Shown here: one piece after another, positions 10,791 to 22,688 of the stretch
Layout of the letters: each line of letters begins with the position of its first letter
How positions within the stretch are numbered: the first letter of the stretch is position 1
Assembly: GCA_035578905.1 (NCBI GenBank)
Contig: JAQJVL010000423.1
Location: forward strand, 248,001-312,000
Direction of reading: 5' to 3'
Length of the DNA: 64,000 nucleotides
Origin: Stictocephala bisonia
Lineage: Eukaryota; Arthropoda; Insecta; Hemiptera; Membracidae
Program-made: the position numbers and the translations under genes
Notes under the pieces: model-generated
Seen by the model: only the letters and a program-made list of their open reading frames with translations
Told to the model about the DNA's origin: nothing
Databases searched by the model: none

Positions 10791-12037
10791 TTTTATTTCA
10801 TATTAACTTAAAGGTCTGTAAAAAAATTTGTGTATTTAAAGTTTTGCAGTTACTAATTACAGTTTTCAAAATGGCATATGAAAAACTAATTTTTTACGTT
10901 TTCTTAGTTTTAAAACTTATATTAGATCGACTATTTGTCAAGGCTGTGTATTGGAAACAATGTCATTGATAATTATTTACTAAATCAAATGGACACTGAT
11001 TTTCAACGAACTTGCCAGAACAAAAACCAGACAAATCTCTGTTTAGTTTCTAATTGTAAGGTGCCTTACTATTTGCCTTTTTTATCAAAGGTAATATATT
11101 GCTGAGTTTCTTGTAAGCGTTTATTGCATTGATTGATTTTTTTTTAGCTTACTTTTTTTACATATAACTTAGTTGGATTTTAAGGTCTAAAAATATTACA
11201 TTCAAAAGACAAGTTAACCCTGATATTTGAGTGTCAATCATTATTCTTTAAGTATTTGTATTTATTTTACTTGTTTTGCAATTATTTGTATCCTCAGAGA
11301 ATACCTCATACATCTCAGTTTTTTATGGGGGCAGGGGATGTCACAATTTTGTTTGCTTACACTGGGAAAATGTCTAAAGCCAGCCCTGCTTTCAAAGCTT
11401 GTTATCAAACTTATAACAAAATTTAAAAATCAGACTAATAAACAATATCTAAATACAATCTATAGCACAATGTACTTGTGTCTTAATCTTTAAATATTGA
11501 TCTCTCATCACAGAGCTAATTCAGTTTTCGTAAACATTCAACACCTGCATATCAGATTGAATGAAGACCAGTTTATCCCCCTGAAAAGAACACACTGGAA
11601 AATAAATAACTATGAGATCCATAGTTAGAACTTCGACTCCACAAACACGACTGATCATTCGCCATTCCTTGCTTATATTTTCCGTAGTTGTATTTTCTCA
11701 CACCCATGTGAAAGAAATTTAAAATAGTCCATTCCTTACCCTTGTACGAGCCCTTGCATCACGCAAGTTGTAATAAAACCTTTTCTCAATATTATAAATG
11801 AACACCTGTTGTCAAATATTTGTTAATAATTTCAATTAATATTCATCAATAAAGAGGTAAAATGTGTACTAAATCTTTAATTTTACTAATAAAAATTTCT
11901 AACATTTGTGTTGCCACCACACATTTCAGCTGACATGTAAATCAAATTTGAACTAGATTATATACCTGTATTGAGATATTTAAATAATTACTCAATTAAT
12001 TTAAATCTACAGATTGTAGTACCAATCAAAATTGATT
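10791..12037. repeat. AT-rich spacer with copy 1 of an unknown dispersed repeat
   Basis: Most of the stretch holds no recognisable gene. At about 11505-11725 it resembles parts of 13600-14160 and 15725-15910, sharing CAACACCTGC, TGAATGAAGACCAG and GTAGTTGTATTTT-C-CACACCC in the same order. No terminal repeats were found and the class is unknown. Confidence 0.5.
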
Positions 12038-12312
12038 GGTCGGTAGCGTAGTTGGTTCAATCCAAACTTCATGTGCTAAAGGTTGTCAGTTCGATCCCAA
12101 TCAGAGTCATAATACATTTTGAGAAGGATCAGCTGATAACCACCGGCTGTTCATTTATCATTGGGCTATTAATTAATGACACTTTCTAAGGAATAGTCAG
12201 CCTTAGTTTGTAGCAATGACTATATTCGCTCATCTACACTCATCACACTCATTCGAAATCCATATTCGCCTATATCTTGACGATCGGCGTCTTATGAATA
12301 AATAAAATAAAT
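12038..12312 (+). mobile_element. tRNA-derived SINE, full-length-looking
   Basis: The head GGTCGGTAGCGTAGTTGG contains a pol III A-box (TAGCGTAGTTGG). CAGTTCGATCCC is a B-box about 35 bp later. A conserved body follows and an AATAAA-type tail ends it. Copies on the minus strand lie at 9120-9362 and 47830-48093. I cannot name the parent tRNA. Confidence 0.85.
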
Positions 12313-13595
12313 ATTTAAAAAAATCAATATAGTGAACTATCTTAAGCAAATTAGACTTTGTAAATATAGTAGATAAGCTAAATAGAACTGTAAAACACAG
12401 AGTTATGGCCACAATTAATTCTTTTTAAACTTTAAGGTTTATTCATAGAATCGTTCCCTTAATATATATTAACTAATTATTTTCAAATATATCTACTGGA
12501 CAGAAACCATTTTCCAGTCAAATTACTTATGATATCAACCAATTGGAGAATTAACTGATCTATAAGTTATTCTATACCCTCCCTTCCTTTTCTTTTTCTT
12601 TGAACTGGACATTCAAGAAGCTTGAACACATTTTTTGTGTTTTTCAATTTTACGTGCTAATTTAAGTTTTAATAAACAAAAATCAGCAAATTAAAATAAA
12701 ACATCACATTCTAACAACAAGAAAGTAACTTAAATCGTAATAAAGTTTATTTTCAACAAACGATTATTACAGTAGATGTAAAAAAGAAATCAGTTGGTGA
12801 GGCCATTAGGAGAACTTTACCCATATTGTCTCAGGTTCAATTCACTCTTTAAACGTTTTGAATTACTTACAGGTAACTGTTTTGATTACTTGTCTTTTCA
12901 AAACCATTACTAGCTTAAAAATTATTTGTATCAATAGACATGGAAAAATTGCAATTTATTTATTTTTGTACAATATCCTACGAGTATAAATATAATCAAT
13001 TTTACTAGCATGTCCATGCTCACCACTATGAAATTTGAGATTATAAAATATAACATTAGAACTTAAAGCCACTCTTTTGACATTTACCTAATAAATTTAT
13101 GTTTTATTTTTTCTTTTTAATTGTTTCAAATTATCACTATCTTTTAATTTAATCTAATCTATTTGTTCTTCTCATTACAGCTTAAGAAATTTAATTTCTA
13201 AAACACCTTTCTCTAACTTCAAACATCTTTGTAAAGTCTAGGAGGCTTTTCCAATGTTTTTTATCTAAAATTAGGAGAGGCCTAATTGTACTTCTGGAAT
13301 TAAAAAAACTGAAAGTTAAAAACTAAGAGTAGAATAATGTAAAAGTGGCAAAAACAAGAAGTAGTATAAAACTCAATTAAACACTGTTGGAGAATTTTGA
13401 AAGAAACTATGAGCAGGGCAACTAAAAGGAAATTTGGATTTAATAAGATGGAAAGGAATAAAAGCAACTCTATGACAAAGATTACAGTATATACAGATTA
13501 CATGGCTTTGAAAGTCCGCCACCAGGCTTATAAAAAAAATGTAAAACATACCATTAAAAATGTCTGAATAAAATAGAATCTAAAGTACAAAGTAT
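12313..13595. other. No recognised gene
   Basis: AT-rich DNA with only short open frames. No terminal repeats, tandem units or protein motifs are recognised. Confidence 0.5.
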
Positions 13596-13599
13596 TTGT

Positions 13600-14640
13600 G
13601 TTTTGTTTAAATTTTGTCCTCCCATCACAAAGCCAAATCCAGGTTTCGTAGCCATCCAACACCTGCTTCTCCAATTGAATGAAGACCAGCTTGTCCCGCA
13701 CAAAAAGAAAACACTCCAAATGGAAGTCATTAACCAGACATGCATCAAGGTTTTGCTTTCCACCTCACCATCTAACAATGTTTGAGCAAAAGCCAACTTA
13801 CGTGGGAATGAAAATACACAACCTCCTACCTGAAGAGATTAGACAATTAACTGGGAAAAAACTGAAAGTAGAATTAAACAAATGTCTCAAGGACCACCCT
13901 TTCTACACGATGCAGGAATTCTACCAATGGAGAAGCAACAACATATAACTTACAATTACATAAAATTGTATTTTAAAGCAATTTCTCTTCTTTGTTTTTT
14001 TTTTGTACGTATCTGTGTATGACGCCAACACTGTTCTTGAAGAACATGTGAATAAAGCAGTTTGTCTATTGATCCATAGTTTGAACTTCCACTCCACAAA
14101 TCACATGATGCAAAATTTGCCATTCTCAATTAAATTTCTAGTAGTTGTATTTTCCCACACCCGTGCAAAAACAACTCAACAAAGTCAATTTCTTATTAGG
14201 AAGGTTCATTCCACCGATGACGGCCATAAGGTCTGATACTAGAAACTTGTTTCAATCGTCAAACAAATCCCAAGTTAACGCTCAGTTGGTTTTTGGCGTA
14301 TATTCGTTTGTGATTAATTGGGAAGCTAGTCGTAAAGGTTGTTTTCTAGATTTAAATTGCCTGCAAGTTGTGGAGTATCTTACAAAATGGGGAGATTCCG
14401 AGTAGATGGGATCTTTTTAAACTCTCTTTTAAGTACCTCTTTGCATCATATATCCAGAGGAACTATGTTGCATGGCACTGAAAGCCATGGTTGAGGGGTT
14501 GCAATGGGGGATGTTATTGTTTGCACCCGCAGCAATCCTTAAGGTGTACGTATCCTTTGGATGGCGCTAAACTAACGACGATTTTGGTAGCTGAATTGTC
14601 ACTTTTGTGATCTCCCAGCTAACCATCAAAGATTACTGCA
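13600..14640. repeat. Copy 2 of the unknown dispersed repeat
   Basis: It aligns by eye in the same order with 15725-16290 and partly with 11505-11725: a CACAAAGC...CAACACCTGC start, then TCCACAAATCA, GTTCATTCCACC, CGCTCAGTTGG and GAGGAACTATGTTGCA. It is split at about 13779-13990 by a non-LTR C-terminal fragment. Coding capacity is not evident on either strand. Confidence 0.5.
13779..13948 (+). pseudogene. C-terminal fragment of a non-LTR ORF2
   Basis: The frame reads YVGMKIHNLLPEEIRQL, then KKLKVELNKCLKDHPFYTMQ and EFYQWRS before a stop. The pattern N-x-LP-x-x-I-R...K-x-x-L-x-x-x-L...FYTxxEF is the usual last 60 residues of Jockey/CR1-like ORF2. There is no RT upstream, so it is a severely 5'-truncated insertion or a leftover piece. 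Confidence 0.6.
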
Positions 14641-14929
14641 ATAATGTTTGAGAAAAGACCATTAACATAATTAGTAGTTACAAGATCAAATTATGAAGCT
14701 TGCCAAAGAATAGTACAGAATTATATGCTATAGAATATTGAACAAAATATATAGAAATTATATCAAATCAATTAGAAAAAAATTCAAGAAATTTTACAAA
14801 ATTTGAAAAATATACAGACCTATTGCTTATTAAGTAAAGTACCAGTGTTTCAGTACATAGGGATGTATAGGTCTAATTAAGAGAAAAAGATGAAAATTCT
14901 GCTAGATGAAAATAATACTTGAAGATCTC

Positions 14930-15080
14930 TGAAGTGAAGAACGTAAACCTATTAATGACAAAAAAAGTACCAAAAGGCAGTTATAGATAAGTATTTGCCG
15001 CTACATGAGATGTGAAATATATTAGATATTATCAAGAAAATAAAGAACAATAAAGCTTCTGACAGTGATAACGTAACGAT
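14930..15080 (+). pseudogene. Possible RTE linker fragment
   Basis: A broken frame reads LPLHEM...ILDIIKKIKNNKASDSDNVT, resembling the KxLKNNKAxGxDN block that precedes RT in RTE-like elements. It ends abruptly at 15080. The assignment rests on one block only. Confidence 0.4.
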
Positions 15081-15719
15081 TTGGGGAGGCTAATCCCCTT
15101 TATTGTGCAGCGGAGTGTGCCCGACACTACCAACACCAAAGAAAGGGCCTTGGTTGGATTAAAAACCTTCCGGTATGGCAATCAATAACCCTCTGAACAG
15201 AGTTGAGAATTTTCTAGCATATGGTCAGGGTGAATTCAGATCACACTTCCGGAATCTTCTGGATTGCAATGGCACTTTATAAAGATATCCTTCCATCAAC
15301 TAGTCAGTGAGTCAGTCTGGAATGGGGTGCTTACTTGAAAGTAAAGTGATAAGTGCTGAACAGTGACAGTTCATGAAGAGTGCCAGATATTGAATGAACA
15401 TAAACTCGTTAGTGTTAAGAGATAGTAATAACTATAAATAACACTGGTTTATTCTCACATGCTAAAATAATGGCTAATAATTACTTATTGATAAATATCA
15501 CATGATCTTTACTTAATTAATGTGGGTAAATGAAAGAATCAGCTAGTAGCCATGTTGGACCAAAACAGTTTGTTTAGGATAATGGTTGCCATATATGCTG
15601 ATTACATTCTGATCCTGTTGGACCTTAACAATATATATTGTATGGCTACTTACCAGCTTCCTAGTATTAGACTAAATTTTCATCTTAAATACTTGTGTAT
15701 TTAGGTTGTTGGGAAATTA
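15081..15719. other. No recognised gene
   Basis: A slightly GC-richer stretch at 15080-15300 includes GGGGAGGCTAATCCCC, a short palindrome. It shows no open frame or repeat structure that I can name. Confidence 0.4.
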
Positions 15720-16290
15720 AAAGATCTCCATTCACAAAGCTAAGTTCAGATTAAACACTTGGTCCAGTTTTCTGCACTATTATGACCAAAGATACTACCA
15801 GAGAAAGAGCAGAAGTGTGTTCCATAGTCTAAGCTTTCAATCCACAATTATATGACTGGTATTATGTCAACCCATTTACACTTCCCACTTCCAAGAGTTG
15901 CATTTGTCATGTCAATTCCAGTTCAAAATCGGTTCAGTAATGCCAATTCTCTATGAGGAAGGTTCATACCACATACTGCTTTTGTCAGATTAGTTATCAA
16001 AATGTGTTCTGACCATTTTATATCTTCCAGCATAATGTCCAGTTGGTGTTATATGAAAATGTTTAAACTGTTGACTGGGACAAAGTACTTAAATGTAGTT
16101 TATCAGATCTAAGGCTGACTTTCTAGCTGGGGAAGGTCCTGCACTGGTTTGGTAAATTAGAAGAGAAAGAGATCTAACTGAATTCTCTAATAAGAGCTCC
16201 AGAACCTATGAAAGAGCCATGTTGCACAACAAAGGGAGCCAAGGTAGAGGTGTTCCCCATGAGAGTTCCATTAATAGATCTCATGACCCT
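15720..16290. repeat. Copy 3 of the unknown dispersed repeat
   Basis: It shares the block order of 13600-14640, including TCCACAATTA, ATTTACACTTCCCA, GAGGAAGGTTCATACCAC and GAGCCATGTTGCACAAC. The copies are strongly diverged, so the element is old. No terminal structure is seen. Confidence 0.5.
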
Positions 16291-16769
16291 GTTTAGTTAA
16301 CTGGCTTCATCTGATGACCCAACAAGTTGCTGAATGCTTTTGATCCTAGTTCTAAGTTTGGCTGCTGTTTTTTGTTGTTTAAGGGATTGATGTAAGATAG
16401 TTCCCAGGTGATAAGTGTTTTTTTTTTTTTTTTTTATGTTTACACCACCGAAGAACAACACCATTAAAAATTCCTTCAGCACATAATTCACATGTCTGTT
16501 TAGGTGGAAACATGCCACTTATGTTTTTTCGGAGTTTGGACTTAGTCTTAAATAATCTGCTAGGACTCTAAAGGTCATCTCTGAGTGCCATTCTAGTTTG
16601 CTGGCAGTCATAATGTTGATAAGCTTGGGCAACAACATCAGCATTCATAGGAAATAGTTCTTGGAATATCTGCGGTGTGCATATTGTATACCACAGGAAT
16701 TTAGAAATGTTTAAATATGTTTGAAAATATGTACTAAACAGACTTTTAAGATCTTAAATGCTATGAATA
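16291..16769. other. No recognised gene
   Basis: A poly-T run lies at 16420-16436. A minus-strand open frame here shows no known motif. Nothing else is supported. Confidence 0.4.
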
Positions 16770-17200
16770 TTTGAGTTATAAAGACAAATACAGTATACTT
16801 CCAGATATTTAATATGTACTAAACAGACTTCTAAGATCTTAAATGCTATGAATATTTGAGTTATAAAGACAAATACAGTATACTTCCAGATATTTGAGTT
16901 ATAAAGACAAATACAGTATACTTTCAGATATTTGAGTTATAAAGACAAATACAGTATACTTCCAGATATTTGAGTTATAAAGACAAATACAGTATACTTC
17001 CAGATATTTGAGTTATAAAGGCAAATACAGTATACTTCCAGATATTTGAGTTATAAAGACAAATACAGTATACTTCCAGATATTTGAGTTATAAAGACAA
17101 ATACAGTATACTTCCAGATATTTGAGTTATAAAGACAAATACAGTATACTTCCAGATATTTGAGTTATAAAGACAAATACAGTATACTTCCAGATATTTA
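16770..17200 (+). repeat. 38-bp tandem repeat, about 10 copies
   Basis: The unit is TATTTGAGTTATAAAGACAA plus ATACAGTATACTTCCAGA. The first two units are separated by a longer spacer that contains AATATGTACTAAACAGACTT. The remaining units are nearly identical. It abuts the splice donor of the candidate exon at 17220. Confidence 0.92.
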
Positions 17201-17219
17201 ATAATGTAAATTGACTCAC

Positions 17220-17349
17220 CTTCTGGGTTTAGGACGGACAATTTCATGACTGCCCTCAACCAGGCCAACAGGGCTGCGGTAGTGGTCAGCGTCTCGGAAC
17301 TCAGGCATGGGATGTACTTGTGCTGGGCTGGCTGTCATCATTTTTCTGT
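17220..17349 (-). CDS. Candidate host exon, function unknown
   Basis: On the minus strand a 130-bp block is bounded by GTGTGTTACAG at its start and AG/GTGAGTC at its end, both good splice consensus. Read from the third base it is fully open: RKMMTASPAQVHPMPEFRDA then DHYRSPVGLVEGSHEIVRPK. The composition is unlike the surrounding AT-rich DNA and unlike any transposon protein I know. I do not recognise the family. It could be one internal exon of a host gene reading toward lower coordinates. No neighbouring exon is certain. Confidence 0.45.
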
Positions 17350-17504
17350 CTGTAACACACCAAAAAACATAGTGTTAGAACTTTATATTCTAATAAGAAT
17401 AAATTTTAGACTGAGTGCTAATGTCCTGCATGAAAAAAGGCATTCATTATTACTAGCCAGTGATTACCAGTGGGCAGATGATATGGGCATTTAATGTGGA
17501 ATTT

Positions 17505-17621
17505 CAACCAAAGATGGTGTAACTCTAACTTAGCTGGCTGTGTTGAGCTGAGAGTTTCAGTTCTCCCTTGAGGCTCTTCACCGTCCTCCAACTCTAACTC
17601 AGGTGCTTGAGCACTTCTCAA
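17505..17621 (-). CDS. Weak candidate exon upstream of 17349
   Basis: An open minus-strand stretch reads LRSAQAPELELEDGEEPQGR then TETLSSTQPAKLELHHLW. It is preceded by TACTGAGCAG as a possible acceptor and followed by TTTG/GTTGAA as a weak donor. It is acidic and polar with a higher GC content than its flanks. It could be the preceding exon of the same gene, but nothing proves it. Confidence 0.25.
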
Positions 17622-17649
17622 TCTGCTCAGTATTATGAAGACATTTCAG

Positions 17650-17940
17650 GGTACGCCCATTTCACATAACCATACTTAATTCAACAGTTTGAGTTTAATA
17701 TTCACTCAGTATTCAGAATGCAAATCTGCATATATGGCAAATATCACCCTTAACGAGCTGTTGTGGTTCTTAAGAGTCTGCACAGGGTGTCGGAGGCTGT
17801 TGACCATGTTGGTTTTAATCACATAAGAACAATGTTATTTTCGGACCGGACATACGATCACGCATATCTATACTAAACGGTTATATTTAAACAGATTCTT
17901 TGCAAAAAAATTGCATTTGATTTGATGAAGAATTATATTG
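17650..17940. other. No firm gene
   Basis: A minus-strand ATG at about 17806 opens MVNSLRHPVQTLKNHNSSLR, ahead of a poor donor GTGATA. It might be a first exon of the candidate gene but is too short to support. Confidence 0.2.
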
Positions 17941-17944
17941 CACC

Positions 17945-20204
17945 TTGGAATTGCTTTACAAATTCCTAATTAGTTTTATAGATAAAAATAGAACAAATAT
18001 TTCATTTGATGTTTTTTTCTGTTCACCTATTTTTCACTGAATCAAACAAAGTGTTCAAATTAACAATAATATTTTGTACAAAAAGTTCTATATACATTTT
18101 TATGGTATACACTATAGTTACTTCACAAAAGTCGGTAAATTTGAATTTTGTCGAAAACGTAATTTTTTTGAAATAATTCATCCCATTTAAATATGATTAA
18201 AAGAAACTATAAACTTAAAACCCTACATAATATTTACCTTTACTTTTCTGTTAGCAAAAATGATATAAAATTTTATTTGGCAATTTCACAACCTAGACAA
18301 AATTCAAAATGGTTGATGAGAAAGCGCTTACCTGTTTGCATAGCTGAGGTTTTTGTTTTATTAAAGGTGTAATATTTAGTTAAGATAACATAAAATTAAA
18401 TATTTATATTGACAATTAAATTGTGTTACAAAAATTTTAGTATGCTTTTTGTAAAGTATTCTACCGTTTCCTTACAAAAAATCGGTAAAGTTGAGATTTG
18501 TCAATAACACGTAATTTTATTGAATAGTTCCTACCATTTAAGTATGAATAAAATAAGTTGGAAAGTATAAACCTTACAGAATATTTAACTGTTTTTATAT
18601 TTGACATTTTACCTTTCAGAACAAACAAAAACTTCAAAATATTTATATTAAAATGCTGTCTTTCATGTACTGTTGAGTTGTTTGTTTTTCTATAGTTGCA
18701 ATATTTTGTTTAGAAAACATCAAATGACGCTGTTTAATTCACAATAACGTTTACTACAAGAATGTTTATATACTTATATGCTGTATATGCAACAGTTTCC
18801 TAACAAACAGTTGATTAAGTTGAGCTTTTTGTAAAAAAATGTGATTTTTTAAATATATCCTCTCATTTAAGCATGATTAAAACAAGTTGGAAACTTAAAA
18901 ACCTTGCACACTAATTACGTTTACCACTCTGTTCTCCAGCTAACCACTTATGATCTTCTTGGGTAGACTCTCCTCCCCGGTGATCATGTTGGAGGCCCCC
19001 TGTGGGGTAATCACCCGTTATCATCTTGGTTAGCCCCACGGTCAACTTGAATAGCGCCCGTGATCAACGTAGGTAGCCCCCTCAATCAACTATCTTGGGT
19101 AGCCTGACATAAACAATTCCTAACCCACTTCCAGATAAGCTAGAAACTTGAAATTTGGCACACTTGTGAGTTTTACTGAGTAGCCGATGATAAAATTCCA
19201 AAAACTAAAAATATTTAGTTTTTAACCCCTCCCCCTAAATCAAAATGGCAGATGGGCTTTTTTACCTGTTTGCAGAGTTTTACTTACGGCTTGATTTTGG
19301 CTTAACCGTTGGAAATAGATAAAATCTGACAGCATATTGCAGATTTGTAATTAAATTTCCTACAACTTTGTTAATAAGCAATTTTTTTTGTATTTTTGAT
19401 ATTAACTATGAAAAAAACATTAAATTCCTATTTTCGTTAAACAATTATATTTTTGTTAGGTTTTTCGTATTTTATTGCTTTTTAAGATACCGTATTATAA
19501 AAACTTAAAAACCTTACAAACTGTCTACTTTTACTACTTTGTTACGAAAACTGCTATAAAATTTGATTTGTAACTTTTCATAACCTAGAAAAAAATCAAA
19601 ATGGCTGATGTGAAAACGCCCACCTGTTGCAGAGTTGAAATTTTATCTTACTGAAGCTGTAATATTTAGTTTGGACAACATCTAATAAAATATTTAAATT
19701 GACAATGAAATAGTGTACAAAAAGTTGCATATACATTTATATGGTGTGTATTATAGTTTCCTCACAAAAGGTCGGTTAAGTTGAGATTTTGTGGAAAACA
19801 TGTGATTTTTTTAGTAGTTCCTCCCATTTAAGCATGATTAAAAAAAGCTAGAGCTTAAAAACTCATTCATTATTTACCTTTCTTTTATTAAAAAAAGTTG
19901 CTATTAATTTAGAGTTTGCACTTTTCATAACCCAGAAAATATTCAAAATGCCTGACGAGAAAACCCTTACCTGTTTGCACAGTTGAAGTTTTTGTTTTAC
20001 TGAAGCTGTAGCGTCTAGTTTAGATAGCATCTAATGATATATAAAATTGACAATTAAATTCAATACAAAAAGTGTCAGATACATTTTTGTAGTACATACT
20101 ATAGTTTCCTCACAAATTGTCGGTAAAGTTGTGTTTTTTCGAAAATATATTTTTTGGGATAGTTTCTTCCAATTAAGCTAGATTAAAATAAGTTATGAAG
20201 TTAA
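17945..20204 (+). repeat. Diverged ~350-bp satellite, about five copies
   Basis: Recurrent blocks include CAAAATGGYTGATGAGAAA, ACCTGTTTGCAGAGTTGAAG, GTTTCCTCACAAAAGGTCGG and CCTCCCATTTAAGCATGATT. They lie about 330-360 bp apart, with anchors at about 18307, 18640, 19240, 19598 and 19945. A patch of the ~24-bp minisatellite (18925-19115) interrupts one copy. Units are well diverged, implying age. Confidence 0.75.
18925..19115 (+). repeat. Outlying patch of the ~24-bp minisatellite
   Basis: It contains GATCATGTTGGAGGCCCCC, GATCAACGTAGGTAGCCCCC and CTATCTTGGGTAGCC, matching the array at 20205-21575. It sits within the ~350-bp satellite. Confidence 0.7.
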
Positions 20205-21575
20205 AACCACCCGTGATTATCTTATGTAGTCACCGTGATCAACTATTGTTGCCTACCGTGCTTAACTTAGGTAGTCAGCCATCATCAGCTTGGACAGCTC
20301 CAGTGATCATCTTGGGTAACCCCTCCCCATCAGTGATAAACTTGGGTAGTCCCTTGTGATCAATGTGATCAATTAATCGAATTGGGTATGATCCGTGATA
20401 TGCTGGATTACACCGGACCGATTATCAACTTTGGTAACACCTTTGATTATCATGGGCAGCACTCATGGTAATCTTGGTTAACTTCCCGTGATCAACTAGA
20501 GTAGCTCCCGTGTTCAACTTGGGCAGGTCCCGGTGATTACCTGGGTAGCATCTGTGATCAGTTTGTGTAGCAACCAGCTTGAGTAGCCAATCGTAATCAT
20601 CTTGTGTAGCTATCGGTGCTCAAACCTAAAGCGGGTTTTAAATTAACTTGGCTATCCCCCCATGATCAATTTAAGTATCCCCCGTAATTAACTTTAATGG
20701 CCAACCGTGATCAACTCAGGTAGCCAACCATTATACACTTGGATAACTCCCTGAGATCAATTTGAGAAGGCTCCTGGGATCAACTTGGGTAGCCACCCGT
20801 AATTAATATAGCTAGCCCCAGCGATCAACGTAGGTAGCCCTTATGATCATCTTTGGTAGCCCCTATGATCAAGTTGGGAAGCCCCCTGTGATCAACTTGC
20901 GAAGCCCCTGGTATTAATTTGGGTAGACATCTGTGACAAATTAGATGTTCCCCGTGATTAACGTAGGTAGATCTCGTGATTAAATTGGCAACCCACCGTG
21001 ATCAAGTTGGAAAGCCCCTGTTATCAACTTGGGTAATCACCGGTAATGACCCATTATCTACCTAGGTCCTCCTTAATCAACAAGGGTAGGCTCGTGATCA
21101 TTTTGGGTGCCACCTATCATTAGCTTGGATACCCCCTTGATCATCTTGTGTAGCCCCCTATAATCAACTTGGGTAGTATGCCGTTTTCAACTTAGGAAAC
21201 CCTCCATGTACATTTTTTCCAGCCCTTCTTGATGCCCCCTGTGATCAATGCGGATTATCTCTGTGAATTACTTGGGTAGAAACTGTGATTAGTTTGGGTA
21301 GCAACTGTGATCAACTTAGGTAACTCCTGCGATCATCTTCTATAGCCCCCATAATCATTTGGTTAGTCGACCGTCATAAACTTAGTAGGCTCCCCGGAAT
21401 CAAATCGGTAAATACCCATGATCAACTTTAGCAGTTTTTTAACTATACTTGACTAAGATAACCAACCATGATCGTCTTAGCTAGACACTTCTGTGAAACC
21501 ACAACGAAGGTGTTGATGTCACCGATGATCAACTTAGGTAGCCAGTGATCTACTTTGAAAGCTCATGATTATTTT
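20205..21575 (+). repeat. Degenerate ~24-bp minisatellite
   Basis: The consensus is roughly CCCGTGATCAACTTGGGTAG plus CC, repeated dozens of times with many substitutions and small indels. GATCAACTTGGG and TAGCCCC recur throughout. There is no coding frame. Confidence 0.88.
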
Positions 21576-21644
21576 TTAAGTTATAATGAAGCCAAGAGTT
21601 CAATGGAGGTTTGGGGGTCGAAGCCCCCCACAAGCGAAGCAAGT

Positions 21645-21680
21645 ATTATATATATTATGGACTACAACATTAGTACCTGT
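21645..21680 (+). repeat. 60-bp minisatellite, part left of the solo LTR
   Basis: It reads TATATATTATGGACTACAAC then ATTAGTACCTGT, the first half of a unit whose second half continues at 22689 after the LTR. Confidence 0.85.
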
Positions 21681-22688
21681 TGTAGCCTTATTAAAGCTAC
21701 TATTTATTTTTGATATGTTGAACAACTTAAATGAGAGATTAAAATGAAACTTCTTCAATGATAAAAATTTTTCTTTATTTATCTTCTTATAAATTACTTC
21801 AAAACATACAACTGGTTTCTTCTTAAAATAATAATAAAAACGAAAATAAAAATCTCTTCTTTTATTAACTCAATGGAACATAAATAAATTAAAACAACTC
21901 TTCCAAAATAATAAATTAAAAATCTTCAGACCAGAACCTTTTTTATTTATTTTACTTTTTTTATAAATTTCTTTAAACTATTAAATAAAAAATTTCAAAA
22001 TTCAAAATTGTAATAAATTTTCTAAATTCTTTAAAATTGTATAAATTGCTTTAAAATTCTTTAAATTTTAAAATTGCTTTAAATTGTTTAAAATTCTTTA
22101 AATTGCCTCCGGGAGATGTAGCTGTCCTGGAGGTTTCAAATCCAAAAGTGACCACAACAAAGATCGACCGGCATACACCCACTCACTCACACGCGAACTA
22201 AGAAAAATTGCCGCTACGGTAAAAGTAACACCGAAACGGATAAGTCGCCGTGTACTCGAAAGAGGATCGCACGTGGTCACACTCAGGAAGATATCGCAGA
22301 ACTGCTCGAACGCCCGCAAGCTTCGACCCACGGACTTACCCCCTCTTAACTCTAGAAGCTAAATCAACCAATAAGAACCCTCTAAACCAGGACATCTGAA
22401 CAGGTAAGGCTCACCAAACATGTTGCCTTCAGAAAACATGTTGCATGAAATTGACAGGAAATTAACAGACATGAAAATACTGGTTATTTAGCTTATTTAT
22501 ATAGGAAAAAACTACTTTTTTATTTGAAAGGGGAAGATTCTGAATTTTTCTCAAAACTTGGAGAATTTATATCGAAAACTTTTGGAAAACAAACCAAACT
22601 CCTAAACCTCTCAGTTCTTACAATATTTAACATTTTCTAAATACAATTTTCTAATTTAATTATAATGAAACAATTAACAATTGTTACA
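21681..22688. mobile_element. Solo LTR, 1008 bp
   Basis: It starts TGTAGCC and ends GTTACA (TG...CA) and is flanked by CTGT at 21677-21680 and 22689-22692. Removing it joins TAGTACCTGT to GATCACTGTGTATA and restores one 60-bp unit, so both boundaries are exact. The interior is AT-rich, then GC-richer at 22105-22350. There is no gag, pol or second LTR. The 4-bp duplication fits a Gypsy-type integrase. Family and orientation are unknown. Confidence 0.78.

Noticed and set aside
12038..12110. Functional tRNA gene
   Set aside because: A- and B-boxes are present but the sequence cannot fold into a normal cloverleaf, and it continues into a conserved SINE body and tail.
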